NCBI GenBank assembly: GCA_964573995.1
Contig: CAZNLH010000011.1
Span: 14,046-78,045 of the forward strand
Source: CAZNLH01 sp964573995
GTDB taxonomy: Bacteria; Gemmatimonadota; CAZMKB01; CAZNLH01
Length of the DNA stretch: 64,000 nucleotides
Reading direction: 5' to 3'
Each line of letters opens with the position of its first letter. The stretch's first letter is position 1. The notes under the pieces are model-generated. The model saw nothing but the letters and a program-made list of their open reading frames with translations, was not told where the DNA came from and ran no database searches. Made by a program: the position numbers and the translations under genes. Shown here piece by piece: positions 18,279 to 26,152 of the stretch.

Positions 18279-19268
18279 CTAAGGCACTTCGATCTTGTTG
18301 AGGATATCCAGGATTACCTGCTCGGAAGTCACCTCTTCCGCCTCGGCCTCGTACGTCAGGATGATCCGGTGCCTCATGACATCGGGGGCGATCGCCCGGA
18401 CGTCTTCGGGGATCACGTATCCCCTCCTCCGGATGAACGCCAGCGCCTTGGCACCGATGGCGAGGTTGATCGAGGCGCGCGGAGACGCCCCGTACCTGAT
18501 CAGGTGGGACAGGGCGGGGAGGTCATACTCCTTTGGCCCCCTGGTGGCGAATACGATATCAAGTATGTACCGCTCGATCTTCTCGTCCATGTATATCTCG
18601 CGGATGAGGCCCTGTGACCGGACGATATCTTTCGGTTCGGCAACCGTGTTGGGCGGATCGGGGGTATTAGAAATATTCTGCCTGACGATCTTGAGTTCCT
18701 CGTCCTTGCCTGGATAGCCTATCCGAACCTTGAGCATGAAGCGGTCGACTTGGGCCTCAGGCAAGGGGTAGGTCCCCTCCTGCTCTATGGGGTTCTGAGT
18801 GGCAAGGACCAGGAAGGGTTCGGGGAGGGGGAAAGTCTCCTCGCCTATGGTGACCTGTCTTTCCTGCATCGCCTCCAGGAGCGCGCTCTGGACCTTGGCA
18901 GGCGACCGGTTGATCTCATCGGCCAGGATGAAGTTGGCGAACACGGGGCCCTTCTTCGTATGAAACGAACCGTCACGCTGGTTATAGATCAATGTCCCTA
19001 TCAGGTCCGCCGGGAGGAGATCGGGCGTGAACTGGATCCGCTGAAACTTCGCCTGGAAGGTGCCCGCCAGGGTCCGTACCGCCAGGGTCTTGGCAAGGCC
19101 CGGCACGCCCTCCAACAGGACATGCCCGTTGGCCAGGAGCCCGATCAAGAGGCGCTCGACCATTTCCTTCTGACCCACTATGACCTTACCCATCTCCAGC
19201 AGGATGGCGTCGATAAAGGCGCTCTCTTTCTCTATCTTCTCGTTTAATTCACGGATGTCTTGCGGCAT
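18279..19268 (-). CDS. MoxR family AAA+ ATPase
   Basis: 329 residues from the ATG at 19268 (MPQDIRELNEKIEKES). A TTG at 19340 would add 24 residues of unlikely composition. Walker A is GVPGLAKT (54-61), Walker B is FILADEINR, and the sensor motif is LVLATQNPIEQEGTYPLPEAQ. The C-terminal lid includes GASPRASINLAIGAKALAF, typical of MoxR/RavA-type ATPases. It heads the Bat operon and probably uses ATP to mature or assemble the VWA partners. A possible ribosome-binding site (AAGGGGG) lies somewhat far (about 14 nt) upstream. No clear promoter was found in the 150 bp upstream. Confidence 0.93.
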   Translation of the reverse strand: MPQDIRELNEKIEKESAFIDAILLEMGKVIVGQKEMVERLLIGLLANGHVLLEGVPGLAKTLAVRTLAGTFQAKFQRIQFTPDLLPADLIGTLIYNQRDGSFHTKKGPVFANFILADEINRSPAKVQSALLEAMQERQVTIGEETFPLPEPFLVLATQNPIEQEGTYPLPEAQVDRFMLKVRIGYPGKDEELKIVRQNISNTPDPPNTVAEPKDIVRSQGLIREIYMDEKIERYILDIVFATRGPKEYDLPALSHLIRYGASPRASINLAIGAKALAFIRRRGYVIPEDVRAIAPDVMRHRIILTYEAEAEEVTSEQVILDILNKIEVP

Positions 19269-19422
19269 AGAGCAATCCAAGCCCCCTTTCTTCCTGCAAT
19301 TATTGGATTGGATCAGAGAAGAGATCCATGACCTTACCAAGGAATAGAATACCTAAAGGAGACGGATTGGTTCCGCACAGTGGCAGGTATATGTTGTCAG
19401 AGGCGAAGGAGGAACGGAATTC

Positions 19423-19968
19423 CTAAGGCAGGAAGACCGAGACCCCCATCAGTACCATGTGGTTCGTGCGATCAAAGTCACCGGTGTAATGCTGAAACCG
19501 GTACTCCCACCTGACCGCAACCGGCTCTGCGAAAAAGGTCTTGATCCCCGCCCCGAAGTTCAACACGGCCGCGTAATTATCACAGCCGCCGAACGTTACA
19601 TTGGTCGAAAGGGGGGCAGTGTTCGTTATCCCCAGGCCGGCCAGGAGGAAGGGCGCCCAGTTATGCTCGCCGCTTGACCTGGTTGTGAAATGATAGGACA
19701 GGAGGCCGGAAAAGAGGACACCTGGCGTGTTGTGGATATCAAGGGTGCCAAAGAGTGCCTCCCCTTCTACCTCGATCCTTTCCTCGAGAAACTTCCCCAC
19801 CCTTACCGGCAACAGAAGGGCCGTTTCGCTCTCGCCGTGCCACCGCATGTTCGTAAAGGAGGCAGAGGTGGAAAACTCCACCTTCCCTTTCTCCATGTAA
19901 GCAAGTCCCCTCGTAGAGGGATAGAGCATAAAGGACAGCAACAAGGTCAGGAAGACCGATCTCCGCAT
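19423..19968 (-). CDS. Outer-membrane beta-barrel protein (OmpX/OmpW-like size)
   Basis: 181 residues. The N-terminus (MRRSVFLTLLLSFMLYPSTRGLA) is a signal peptide and the ATG is preceded by AAGGGGG at 5 nt. The mature part alternates polar and hydrophobic residues in about eight predicted strands (VEFSTSASFTNMRW, TALLLPVRVGKFL, VLFSGLLSYHFTT, APFLLAGLGIT, VRWEYRFQHYTG). It ends with VLMGVSVFLP, a C-terminal strand like those recognised by the Bam machinery, except for the final proline after phenylalanine-leucine. Porin, adhesion or structural role cannot be told apart. Confidence 0.75.
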   Translation of the reverse strand: MRRSVFLTLLLSFMLYPSTRGLAYMEKGKVEFSTSASFTNMRWHGESETALLLPVRVGKFLEERIEVEGEALFGTLDIHNTPGVLFSGLLSYHFTTRSSGEHNWAPFLLAGLGITNTAPLSTNVTFGGCDNYAAVLNFGAGIKTFFAEPVAVRWEYRFQHYTGDFDRTNHMVLMGVSVFLP

Positions 19969-20324
19969 GATTGCCCCCTTTCAACATTCGCCCGTCGGCA
20001 CTGGGCGACCAGTGACTATCCTGGCCGCGCGAGATCGAGACCACGCGGCAGGCGCTTCGGCAATATCATTAAGGTAACGTTATAATGTTTGGTAGGTCAA
20101 GGAAAATCTACATTTGTAGTTCTCCCGTTTTTCGTCAAGAAGCAGCGCGAGCTCTTCTCGACCGAGTGCAAAGGTGAATCGCTATGTGTAATCTGTATTA
20201 CATTATTCGACCCTCGGGACGTGGTATAATAATTCGGAGTCAAAAAGGTGCCTTTTGTCCTGTCGTTTCTGTTATCGCCCTTCGCCCGGCACGACGAAGG
20301 CATGATAGGAGGAGAAGATCGGAC
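19969..20324. other. Divergent intergenic region with a plus-strand promoter
   Basis: This 356-bp stretch separates the barrel protein gene (-) from the lipoprotein gene (+). It holds a plus-strand TATAAT with an upstream dyad (listed separately). On the minus strand TTGACC (about 20102-20097) and TTGACG (about 20138) occur, but neither has a convincing -10 at the right distance. No RNA gene or reading frame was recognised. Confidence 0.5.
20187..20230 (+). promoter_or_regulatory. Activator-type promoter: TGTA-N8-TACA dyad plus TATAAT
   Basis: TGTAAT-N4-ATTACA (20187-20202) is a perfect 6-bp dyad, equal to TGTA-N8-TACA. TATAAT lies at 20225-20230, so transcription should begin near 20236-20237 and the dyad would be centred at about -41.5 to -42.5. 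The sequence at the -35 position (ATTATT) is poor. Dyad geometry, spacing and the missing -35 are what is expected of class II activation by a CRP/FNR-family protein. The binding protein is not known. Confidence 0.55.
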
Positions 20325-20918
20325 ATGAGGTACATCGTTTCATTTTTCCTGCTGCTGGTCCTACCCATTGTTCTCGGGTGTGACTCCCAACTTCCCCTTT
20401 CTCCCGTTGAAACCAGCGGACATTCCGGCAACTCTCCCGAGACACTGCTCAACTCACAAGGAACGGACTGGGGCCGGCAACTCGCCCAATACCGCCGCCA
20501 GATTGCCGGGGTGTTGTCATTGGTGAAGGGGAGCGAGGATCTCTCCGAACTCCTCGGCGGGGGAAACGGCTCGGTATCCGGTGACGGCACCTTCATTGGA
20601 GAAGGAAACGGCAACGCCAAACTCGAGGGCGTAGGGATAGTCACCGGGGAACTCACAGGGACGGCGCTCATCGAGGGGACCACGGACATCAACATCAGCG
20701 GACTCGTATACATGGGAGAAGGGAACGGGTTCCGGAAATACGAGGGGTCGGGGTACTTCACCGCCACATCGGAGCAGGCCCAGGAGATCGAGGTGGAGGT
20801 CTCAGGTGACGGCTGGGTCATCGGGGCCGGCACAGGTATTGCGATGTGGTCCGGCCAGGGATGGGTCTTCTGGTATCACCAATCGGGGGACGCTCATTGG
20901 CGGTCCGCTGCAGACTGA
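20325..20918 (+). CDS. Lipoprotein with glycine-rich beta repeats
   Basis: 198 residues from the ATG at 20325; the frame is open upstream, but AGGAGGAG before this ATG and the signal sequence fix the start. MRYIVSFFLLLVLPIVLGC ends in a lipobox (VLGC), so the cysteine at position 19 should be lipidated. Residues about 75-195 contain repeated short beta units with GxG turns (GNGSVSGDGTFIGEGNG, GVGIVTGELTGTALIEG, GEGNGFRKYEGSGYFTA, GDGWVIGAGTGIAMWSG). These suggest a small beta-solenoid or barrel. The preceding part (45-75) is a short linker or helix. It is probably anchored to the outer membrane. No function recognised. The promoter carries a CRP-family-like dyad. Confidence 0.78.
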   Translation: MRYIVSFFLLLVLPIVLGCDSQLPLSPVETSGHSGNSPETLLNSQGTDWGRQLAQYRRQIAGVLSLVKGSEDLSELLGGGNGSVSGDGTFIGEGNGNAKLEGVGIVTGELTGTALIEGTTDINISGLVYMGEGNGFRKYEGSGYFTATSEQAQEIEVEVSGDGWVIGAGTGIAMWSGQGWVFWYHQSGDAHWRSAAD

Positions 20919-21111
20919 GCGGGCGACCTGCCAGGTTCCAGCGGTCTCATAGATCGCCGTGGTACCATGACGAAGTGACATGCCGATCCAACCCTACCGT
21001 TGAAGAGCCTGTTGCAAGTCTCAACGCATTAGAAACACCTTACTGCCGTCGCTAAGGTCCAGAAGACTGAACGGGCCACATCGTGGAAGACAAAGGACCA
21101 TTGGCATCTAC

Positions 21112-22935
21112 TCATGGAAAGGTATACTCCACGAGGTTGCTAGTCCTGCAGTTCGAGATCTCGCAGGCCTGGAAGAGGACGGTCTGGCCACTTGCCCCAT
21201 TGGGTACGAAGACCGCGATGCTCGCGTTTCCGTCGCTGTCGGCGATCGCGCTGCCCATACCGAGGGGATCTTCTATATCCACAGTAACCCCAAGGCAATC
21301 GGACTGTCCGGTAGAGCCGCCCGTGAACCCGTAGAGGTACTTTACCCACTCCCCTGGCGTCGCGTTTCTTACGGTAAAGGTGTTGGTAATCCCCGCGATC
21401 CCCGGGTCCGGATCGGTGAGGACAAGGTCCTCGGAAAGGGCATCCAGGTAAAAACCGACGAACTTGACGTAGTCCATGTTCGTACCCCCTTCCGTCCCCT
21501 GCACATGCGTCCCCGCAAGGTCGTCCGACTGGTAGACCATGTAGACGTCCTTTCCATGATCGGCCCCTGTCTCCATACTTGCCTTTGCGATGGAGGGGTA
21601 GCGGTCGTCCCACCCCAGTACCGTCCCGTCGGGGTTCGTGATATTCACGGGCTTGGACCAGGTGTTGCCGTTGTCCTGAGAGGAGGTAATCCAGATATCC
21701 ACGTAGCCGGTCGGTGGGATCGCACTCTCATCGATATCTTCGGTATTGAAGGCCGTGAATGCCACGACCAATGTGTGTCCGTCCGAGGCGAGACCAATCG
21801 ACGGCCAGTCCACCGAAAGGTGATTGTACGGCGTCGGGACGTAGTCATTACGCGTCTCGTCCACAGATTGAGTCCATGCAACAACAACCGTATCGATCCC
21901 CGTGCTCGGGCTCCAGTGAAAGATGGTGGCCTTGTAATCAATGATGCCGTAACTTCCCCCCAGATTTATCCCCTGCCCTGCTGACCAGACGACGTGCGGC
22001 TCCTGGCCGATAAACATGATATCCGAGTTGATCCACCCGAGCCTTGCGGCCGTGGAGTCCATCCCCGAAGGCAGGCCGGCCGTATCGGCCGGGGCGACGG
22101 TATAGGGAGTGAAACTGTCCCCGGCGTCCGTTGAATGGAAATATCGCACAGATCCTGCATAATCGGGGATCACGATCCCGACCCGGCCGTTTGTACCTGA
22201 GTCGATTGTCGGCCACTCCATGTCGCCATCCATCCAGTCGGGGGCGATCAACCTGAGGTTCGTCCATGGCCCGAAGTCGGAATACCTGTCGGGCGCCTTG
22301 GCCCAGGAGACATCATAGGTCAACTGATCAGTCCCCGTTATAACTATGGAGCCGTCCGAGTTGGCGGTGATTCGGGGCCAGATCCCGAGGGTGTCGGGTG
22401 ATGTCCCATGGTAAGAGAAGGCACGTTGTCCTGGAAATGAATCAATCGCGGAGAAGGCGCGGATTCCAAGCCCGTCAGGATCCATGTGTCCACAGGCGAC
22501 CAGGCTCCCGTCGGCCAACTGCGACATGGAACCGAACCCGCTCCGGTCCGGGAAGATGCACATACCTCCGGGTGGATCATCCCACATCGCCCCGTTCCAG
22601 AAGTAATAGTTCATGCATCTGTCGCTCATATCTTCACGGTAGGAGACCATCCATACTGCATTGACCTTACCGGCTCCATCTTCGTCGAACATGTCGATGT
22701 GATCGTCGAGGCCTCCGTTCCGCTGCCAGTCGTAATAGGTGGAATCGAGCACAGTACCGGGTGACTGCAGGAGGTGGTTCTTCGATTTCAGTACCTCACG
22801 TGACGAGATGACCGGGTAAAACCGATCCAGTCGCTTTATTGGCCTCTTTACTTGCAGATCCGATGATAAGGCAGGCTTGAGTGCGAGGATGAAGAGAATA
22901 GACGCCGCCAACATGGTTACCTTCGCGTACTTCAT
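21112..22935 (-). CDS. Secreted BNR/sialidase-like repeat protein of unknown function
   Basis: 607 residues from the ATG at 22935, with AAGGAGG 9 nt upstream. A signal peptide (MKYAKVTMLAASILFILALKPALSS) is followed by a short pro-like segment. The body (about 65-500) looks like a six-bladed beta-propeller: blades contain PRITANSDGSIVITGTD, WPTIDSGTNGRVGIVIPD, YFHSTDAGDSFTPYT, WITSSQDNGNTWSKPVNI and YPSIAKASMETG. Several carry the Asp-box pattern SxDxGxxW seen in sialidases and other BNR proteins. No catalytic tyrosine/arginine triad can be confirmed. The last 100 residues form an Ig-like domain (VLTDPDPGIAGITNTFTVRN). The gene stands alone, with about 190 bp of convergent spacer on one side. 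Confidence 0.82.
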   Translation of the reverse strand: MKYAKVTMLAASILFILALKPALSSDLQVKRPIKRLDRFYPVISSREVLKSKNHLLQSPGTVLDSTYYDWQRNGGLDDHIDMFDEDGAGKVNAVWMVSYREDMSDRCMNYYFWNGAMWDDPPGGMCIFPDRSGFGSMSQLADGSLVACGHMDPDGLGIRAFSAIDSFPGQRAFSYHGTSPDTLGIWPRITANSDGSIVITGTDQLTYDVSWAKAPDRYSDFGPWTNLRLIAPDWMDGDMEWPTIDSGTNGRVGIVIPDYAGSVRYFHSTDAGDSFTPYTVAPADTAGLPSGMDSTAARLGWINSDIMFIGQEPHVVWSAGQGINLGGSYGIIDYKATIFHWSPSTGIDTVVVAWTQSVDETRNDYVPTPYNHLSVDWPSIGLASDGHTLVVAFTAFNTEDIDESAIPPTGYVDIWITSSQDNGNTWSKPVNITNPDGTVLGWDDRYPSIAKASMETGADHGKDVYMVYQSDDLAGTHVQGTEGGTNMDYVKFVGFYLDALSEDLVLTDPDPGIAGITNTFTVRNATPGEWVKYLYGFTGGSTGQSDCLGVTVDIEDPLGMGSAIADSDGNASIAVFVPNGASGQTVLFQACEISNCRTSNLVEYTFP

Positions 22936-23215
22936 CAAAACACCTCCTTGCTTTTATTGAGGGCGATGAGGCCTGTCTCCCGAGAGTCCTCTCGAGCCGA
23001 AGGAAATCGAGCGGTTGGGCTCACAACCCCCTTGTCTCTTGACATGGTGTTCCATGCTTCATGTATGACCGCTCCTACTCCAAATAGTGGACAGAAGTCT
23101 TACTATACATATCACCGGGCTCAGCACCAACGGATCGTCAAGGGGCATAAATCCCGGGCGACCCGGTCCGCGCGATATATCACGCCCCCAAGCGGTGTAT
23201 TGAACGAGGAAAGGG
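22936..23215. other. Intergenic region without recognised features
   Basis: This 280-bp spacer lies upstream of the secreted protein gene and downstream of rdgB. A minus-strand TTGACG occurs near 23140, but no matched -10 at 16-18 nt was found. No reading frame, tRNA or terminator is convincing. Confidence 0.4.
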
Positions 23216-23833
23216 CTATACCGCAAAGGCCCCCCTCAGGAATTCCCTGGCGGCCCGGAAGGCGAGGCTTCTATGACTGAGGCTGTTTTTTTCTCCTTTG
23301 GCCATCTCCGCGAATGTCTTCCCCGACGGAGGGTGATAGAAGAGCGGATCGTAGCCGAATCCCCGCCCTTCACGAGGCCTTTCCGTTATCACCCCTTCGA
23401 CCTCTCCCCGGAAGGTGCGGCTGCCGCCGCCTGCAAGGATAACGGCCACCACGCAGATGAACCTCGCCCTCCTCTCCTCCCAGGGGATGCCTTCCATCAT
23501 CCGCAGGAGTTTCTCGTTGTTATCCGCGTATGTCGCGCCCTCTCCGGCAAATCTGGAGGACAGGACACCCGGACGGCCTTCAAGGGCATCGACGAAGAGG
23601 CCGGAATCGTCAGCCATGGCGACCCTGTTAGTGGCCTCATGGGCCGCCATCGCCTTGAGAATGGCATTGTCCCTCAGGGAAGAACCGGCCTCCTCGACCT
23701 CCGGGACGGAAGGGAAGGCGTCCAGCGATAGGATCGGAACCGGGAAACCTTCGAAGATCGCCCTGATCTCCTCGACCTTGTCCCGGTTCCTCGTCGCCAG
23801 GATTATACCGGGCGGATGGTCATCCCCTGCCAA
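23216..23833 (-). CDS. rdgB: XTP/dITP diphosphatase (RdgB/HAM1)
   Basis: 205 residues from a TTG at 23833, which follows GAGGGAGAG and overlaps the end of rph by 14 nt; the open frame extends further but lacks family similarity there. Family motifs are intact: IILATRNRDKVEEIRAIF at the N-terminus, ADDSGLFVDALEGRPGVLSSRFAG (catalytic and metal-binding acid residues), GFGYDPLFYHP, and SHRSLAF near the end. The enzyme hydrolyses ITP, dITP and XTP to monophosphates, keeping deaminated purines out of nucleic acids. The rph-rdgB pairing is widespread. Confidence 0.95.
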   Translation of the reverse strand: MAGDDHPPGIILATRNRDKVEEIRAIFEGFPVPILSLDAFPSVPEVEEAGSSLRDNAILKAMAAHEATNRVAMADDSGLFVDALEGRPGVLSSRFAGEGATYADNNEKLLRMMEGIPWEERRARFICVVAVILAGGGSRTFRGEVEGVITERPREGRGFGYDPLFYHPPSGKTFAEMAKGEKNSLSHRSLAFRAAREFLRGAFAV

Positions 23834-24569
23834 GGCTCTCCCTCTGGACCTGTAAGATCTCCTTGATGCCCTTCTCTCCCATCTCGAGGAAGGTCTCCAG
23901 GTCACCCCGGTCGAATGGTTCTCCCTCGGCCGTTCCCTGGATCTCGACCAGTTTCCCGGACTCCGTCATCACCAGATTCATGTCCACTTCGGCCCTGGAA
24001 TCCTCTTCGTAGGACAAATCGAGGAGGGGAAAGTCCGAGATTATGCCCACGCTGACGGCCCCGATGAGTTCCTTCATGGGAGATCGCTTAACCAATCCCC
24101 CGGCCACCATCCTGGACATCGCATCGTGAAATGCGACAGAGGCGCCGTTGACCGCAGCCGTCCTCGTGCCCCCGTCCGACTGGAGGACGTCGCAGTCTAT
24201 CCACACGGTTCGCTGGCCCAGGAGGCCGAGGTCGACAACGGCCCGGATCGACCGCCCGATCATGCGCTGGATCTCGAGAGTCCTCCCGGAGGCAGTCACC
24301 TTGTTCCTGTCACGTATCGCCCTCGTGCTCCCGCTTCCCGGCAGCATCGAATATTCCGACGTTACCCATCCCGAGTTCTTTCCCCTGAGGAACTGCGGGA
24401 CATCATCCACGATGGTGACCGTGCAGAGGACCATGGTCCTGCCCATGGTGACCAGGCAGGAACTGAAAGGATTCTCTAGGAAGTCCCTGCGAAACGTAAT
24501 GGGCCTCAATTCTTCGGGGCCCCTTCCGTCGGTCCTCAATCTCCGGCCCCCTTCATTGCCGGTTTCCAT
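23820..24569 (-). CDS. rph: Ribonuclease PH
   Basis: About 249 residues from the ATG at 24569; a GTG at 24614 would add 15 residues and cannot be excluded. The RNase PH core is plain: RRLRTDGRGPEELRPITFRRDF, CTVTIVDDVPQFLRG, GWVTSEYSMLPGSGSTRAIRD, EIQRMIGRSIRAVVDL, DVLQSDGGTRTAAVNGA, and EVDMNLVMTESGKLVEIQGTAEG with the metal-binding aspartate. The enzyme trims tRNA 3' ends by phosphorolysis. It is the fourth gene of the glgA-rfaE1-rfaE2-rph-rdgB string. Confidence 0.96.
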   Translation of the reverse strand: METGNEGGRRLRTDGRGPEELRPITFRRDFLENPFSSCLVTMGRTMVLCTVTIVDDVPQFLRGKNSGWVTSEYSMLPGSGSTRAIRDRNKVTASGRTLEIQRMIGRSIRAVVDLGLLGQRTVWIDCDVLQSDGGTRTAAVNGASVAFHDAMSRMVAGGLVKRSPMKELIGAVSVGIISDFPLLDLSYEEDSRAEVDMNLVMTESGKLVEIQGTAEGEPFDRGDLETFLEMGEKGIKEILQVQRESLGRG

Positions 24570-24624
24570 GCTCGATTCCCTGTCGATAACCACCCCGTCC
24601 TCCTTCCAGTACACCCGTCCACTA

Positions 24625-25131
24625 TCACCCCTCAGCCCGGCTCTCCCGGATCCTGTCCACGAGACCGGAGGTCGAACAACCTTCCAGATAGGGGACTACC
24701 ACCACTTCTCCCCCGTCACCCTCAACGATATCCCTCCCCACGATCTCTTCCAACACGTAGTCACCACCCTTCACAAGTACATCCGGTCTCAACTCTCTGA
24801 TCAGCCTCAGCGGGGTCTCTTCTTCGAAGATAACGACCCGGTCGACGTACCTGAAGGAAGACACTATCACCGCCCTGTCACCTTGCGAGACAAAGGGCCT
24901 GCCGCCACCCTTCAAACGCCTGATCGAACTATCCGAATTGAGGCCGACGATGAGGAGATCCCCGTGGGATGCCGCCTCGCGCAACAACTCCACGTGGCCC
25001 CGATGAATTATGTCGAAACAGCCGTTCGTGAAGACCACCCTCTTCCCTTCCCTCCCGGCCCTCTCTCTCCAGTCAACCGCCCGGCGCAACGACAGGACGG
25101 CGGATTCTCCCTGTCCCCTTTCAAGTCTCAA
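24625..25131 (-). CDS. rfaE2: D-glycero-beta-D-manno-heptose 1-phosphate adenylyltransferase
   Basis: About 168 residues from a TTG at 25131, which overlaps the end of rfaE1 by 11 nt; the exact start is uncertain because several TTG/CTG codons precede the conserved region. The nucleotidyltransferase core is clear: GKRVVFTNGCFDIIHRGHVELLREA contains the HxGH motif, then LLIVGLNSDSSIRRLKGGGRP and VVIFEEETPLRLIRELRPDVLVKGGDY. The enzyme makes ADP-heptose for the lipopolysaccharide inner core. In many Proteobacteria this domain is fused to the kinase as HldE; here the two are separate overlapping genes. Confidence 0.92.
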   Translation of the reverse strand: MRLERGQGESAVLSLRRAVDWRERAGREGKRVVFTNGCFDIIHRGHVELLREAASHGDLLIVGLNSDSSIRRLKGGGRPFVSQGDRAVIVSSFRYVDRVVIFEEETPLRLIRELRPDVLVKGGDYVLEEIVGRDIVEGDGGEVVVVPYLEGCSTSGLVDRIRESRAEG

Positions 25132-26152
25132 TCGGACCTCTATGCCTGCGCATGGCCTCCATGATCTCCTCGCGGGTAACGGTGCGCACCCCGCGTCTCT
25201 GCACCTCGACGCTCGCGGCATAGTTGGCGAGTATGGCCCCTTCCCTGGCGGTGCCGCCCGCCGCCATAGCCAGCGTTGCGGTGCTTATGACGGTGTCGCC
25301 CGCCCCCGACACATCGTACACTTCATGGGAGATTGCGGGCACCCGCGTGAAGGCGCCGTCCTCGTCGAGGAGAATCATGCCGTCTTCACCACGTGTAAGG
25401 AGGATGTTCTTGCTCTCCGTCCTTACCTTGAGGCTCTTCATAAGGCCTTCGAGGCCGGGACTCCCCGGCTGAAACGAGCCGAAGGCGTGCTCCATTTCAC
25501 GAAGATTGGGCTTGAATAAAGTCACGCCACGGTACTCGAAGAAGTTCCTGAACTTTGGATCGACGGAAATCACAAGCCCCCTTTCCCTGGCCATCGAGAC
25601 AGCATCCCGGATGACCCCGGGCGACAGCGTCCCCTTGTTGTAATCCTGCAGGATGATTGCAGCGGACGACCTGAGTGCTCCCTCAAGGACCCCGATTATC
25701 CTTTCCGCCACCTCGCCCTTGACATCTTCGCTCTCCTCCCTGTCCACACGTACCACCTGCTGAGTATCCGCGAAGACACGGGTCTTCCTTGTCGTGGGAC
25801 GCCCCCCGTCACAGATGAGGGTATCGACGGATAAGCCCGCTTCTTCCAGTTTGCCTCGGAGTTCATCTCCGGACTCGTCATCGCCCACCACCCCTACAAG
25901 CACGGCCTCCCCCCCGAGAGCGGCGATATTCACGGCCGCATTGGCGGCTCCTCCCAACATGACCGTTTCTTCCCTTATCCTGCAGACCGGCACGGGCGCC
26001 TCCGGTGAAATCCGCTGGACATTGCCCCACAAGTACACGTCCAGTATGACGTCCCCAAGTACCACCACCCGCGTTGAGCCGAACTTCCGGCACAACTCTC
26101 CAACCCTCTCTTCCCCGGGGAGCGTGAGAGGCTCCCGGTATCCCGATCTCAT
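25121..26152 (-). CDS. rfaE1: D-glycero-beta-D-manno-heptose-7-phosphate kinase
   Basis: 343 residues of the PfkB/ribokinase family. Motifs include VVVLGDVILDVYLWGNVQRISPEAPVPV, the substrate-binding glycine run MLGGAANAAVNIAALGGEAVLVG, DYNKGTLSP, SVDPKFRNFFEYRGVTLFKPN, and the catalytic anion-hole/Asp motif DVSGAGDTVISTATLA. It phosphorylates heptose-7-phosphate at C1 for ADP-heptose synthesis. The PEAPVPV segment distinguishes heptose kinases from other PfkB members. Its ATG overlaps the glgA stop (ATGA), and its own end overlaps rfaE2. Confidence 0.94.
   Translation of the reverse strand: MRSGYREPLTLPGEERVGELCRKFGSTRVVVLGDVILDVYLWGNVQRISPEAPVPVCRIREETVMLGGAANAAVNIAALGGEAVLVGVVGDDESGDELRGKLEEAGLSVDTLICDGGRPTTRKTRVFADTQQVVRVDREESEDVKGEVAERIIGVLEGALRSSAAIILQDYNKGTLSPGVIRDAVSMARERGLVISVDPKFRNFFEYRGVTLFKPNLREMEHAFGSFQPGSPGLEGLMKSLKVRTESKNILLTRGEDGMILLDEDGAFTRVPAISHEVYDVSGAGDTVISTATLAMAAGGTAREGAILANYAASVEVQRRGVRTVTREEIMEAMRRHRGPIET

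Noticed and set aside
24148..25164. 338-residue plus-strand frame
   Set aside because: It is the mirror of rph and rfaE2; the composition is Ser/Pro/Arg-rich without any domain.
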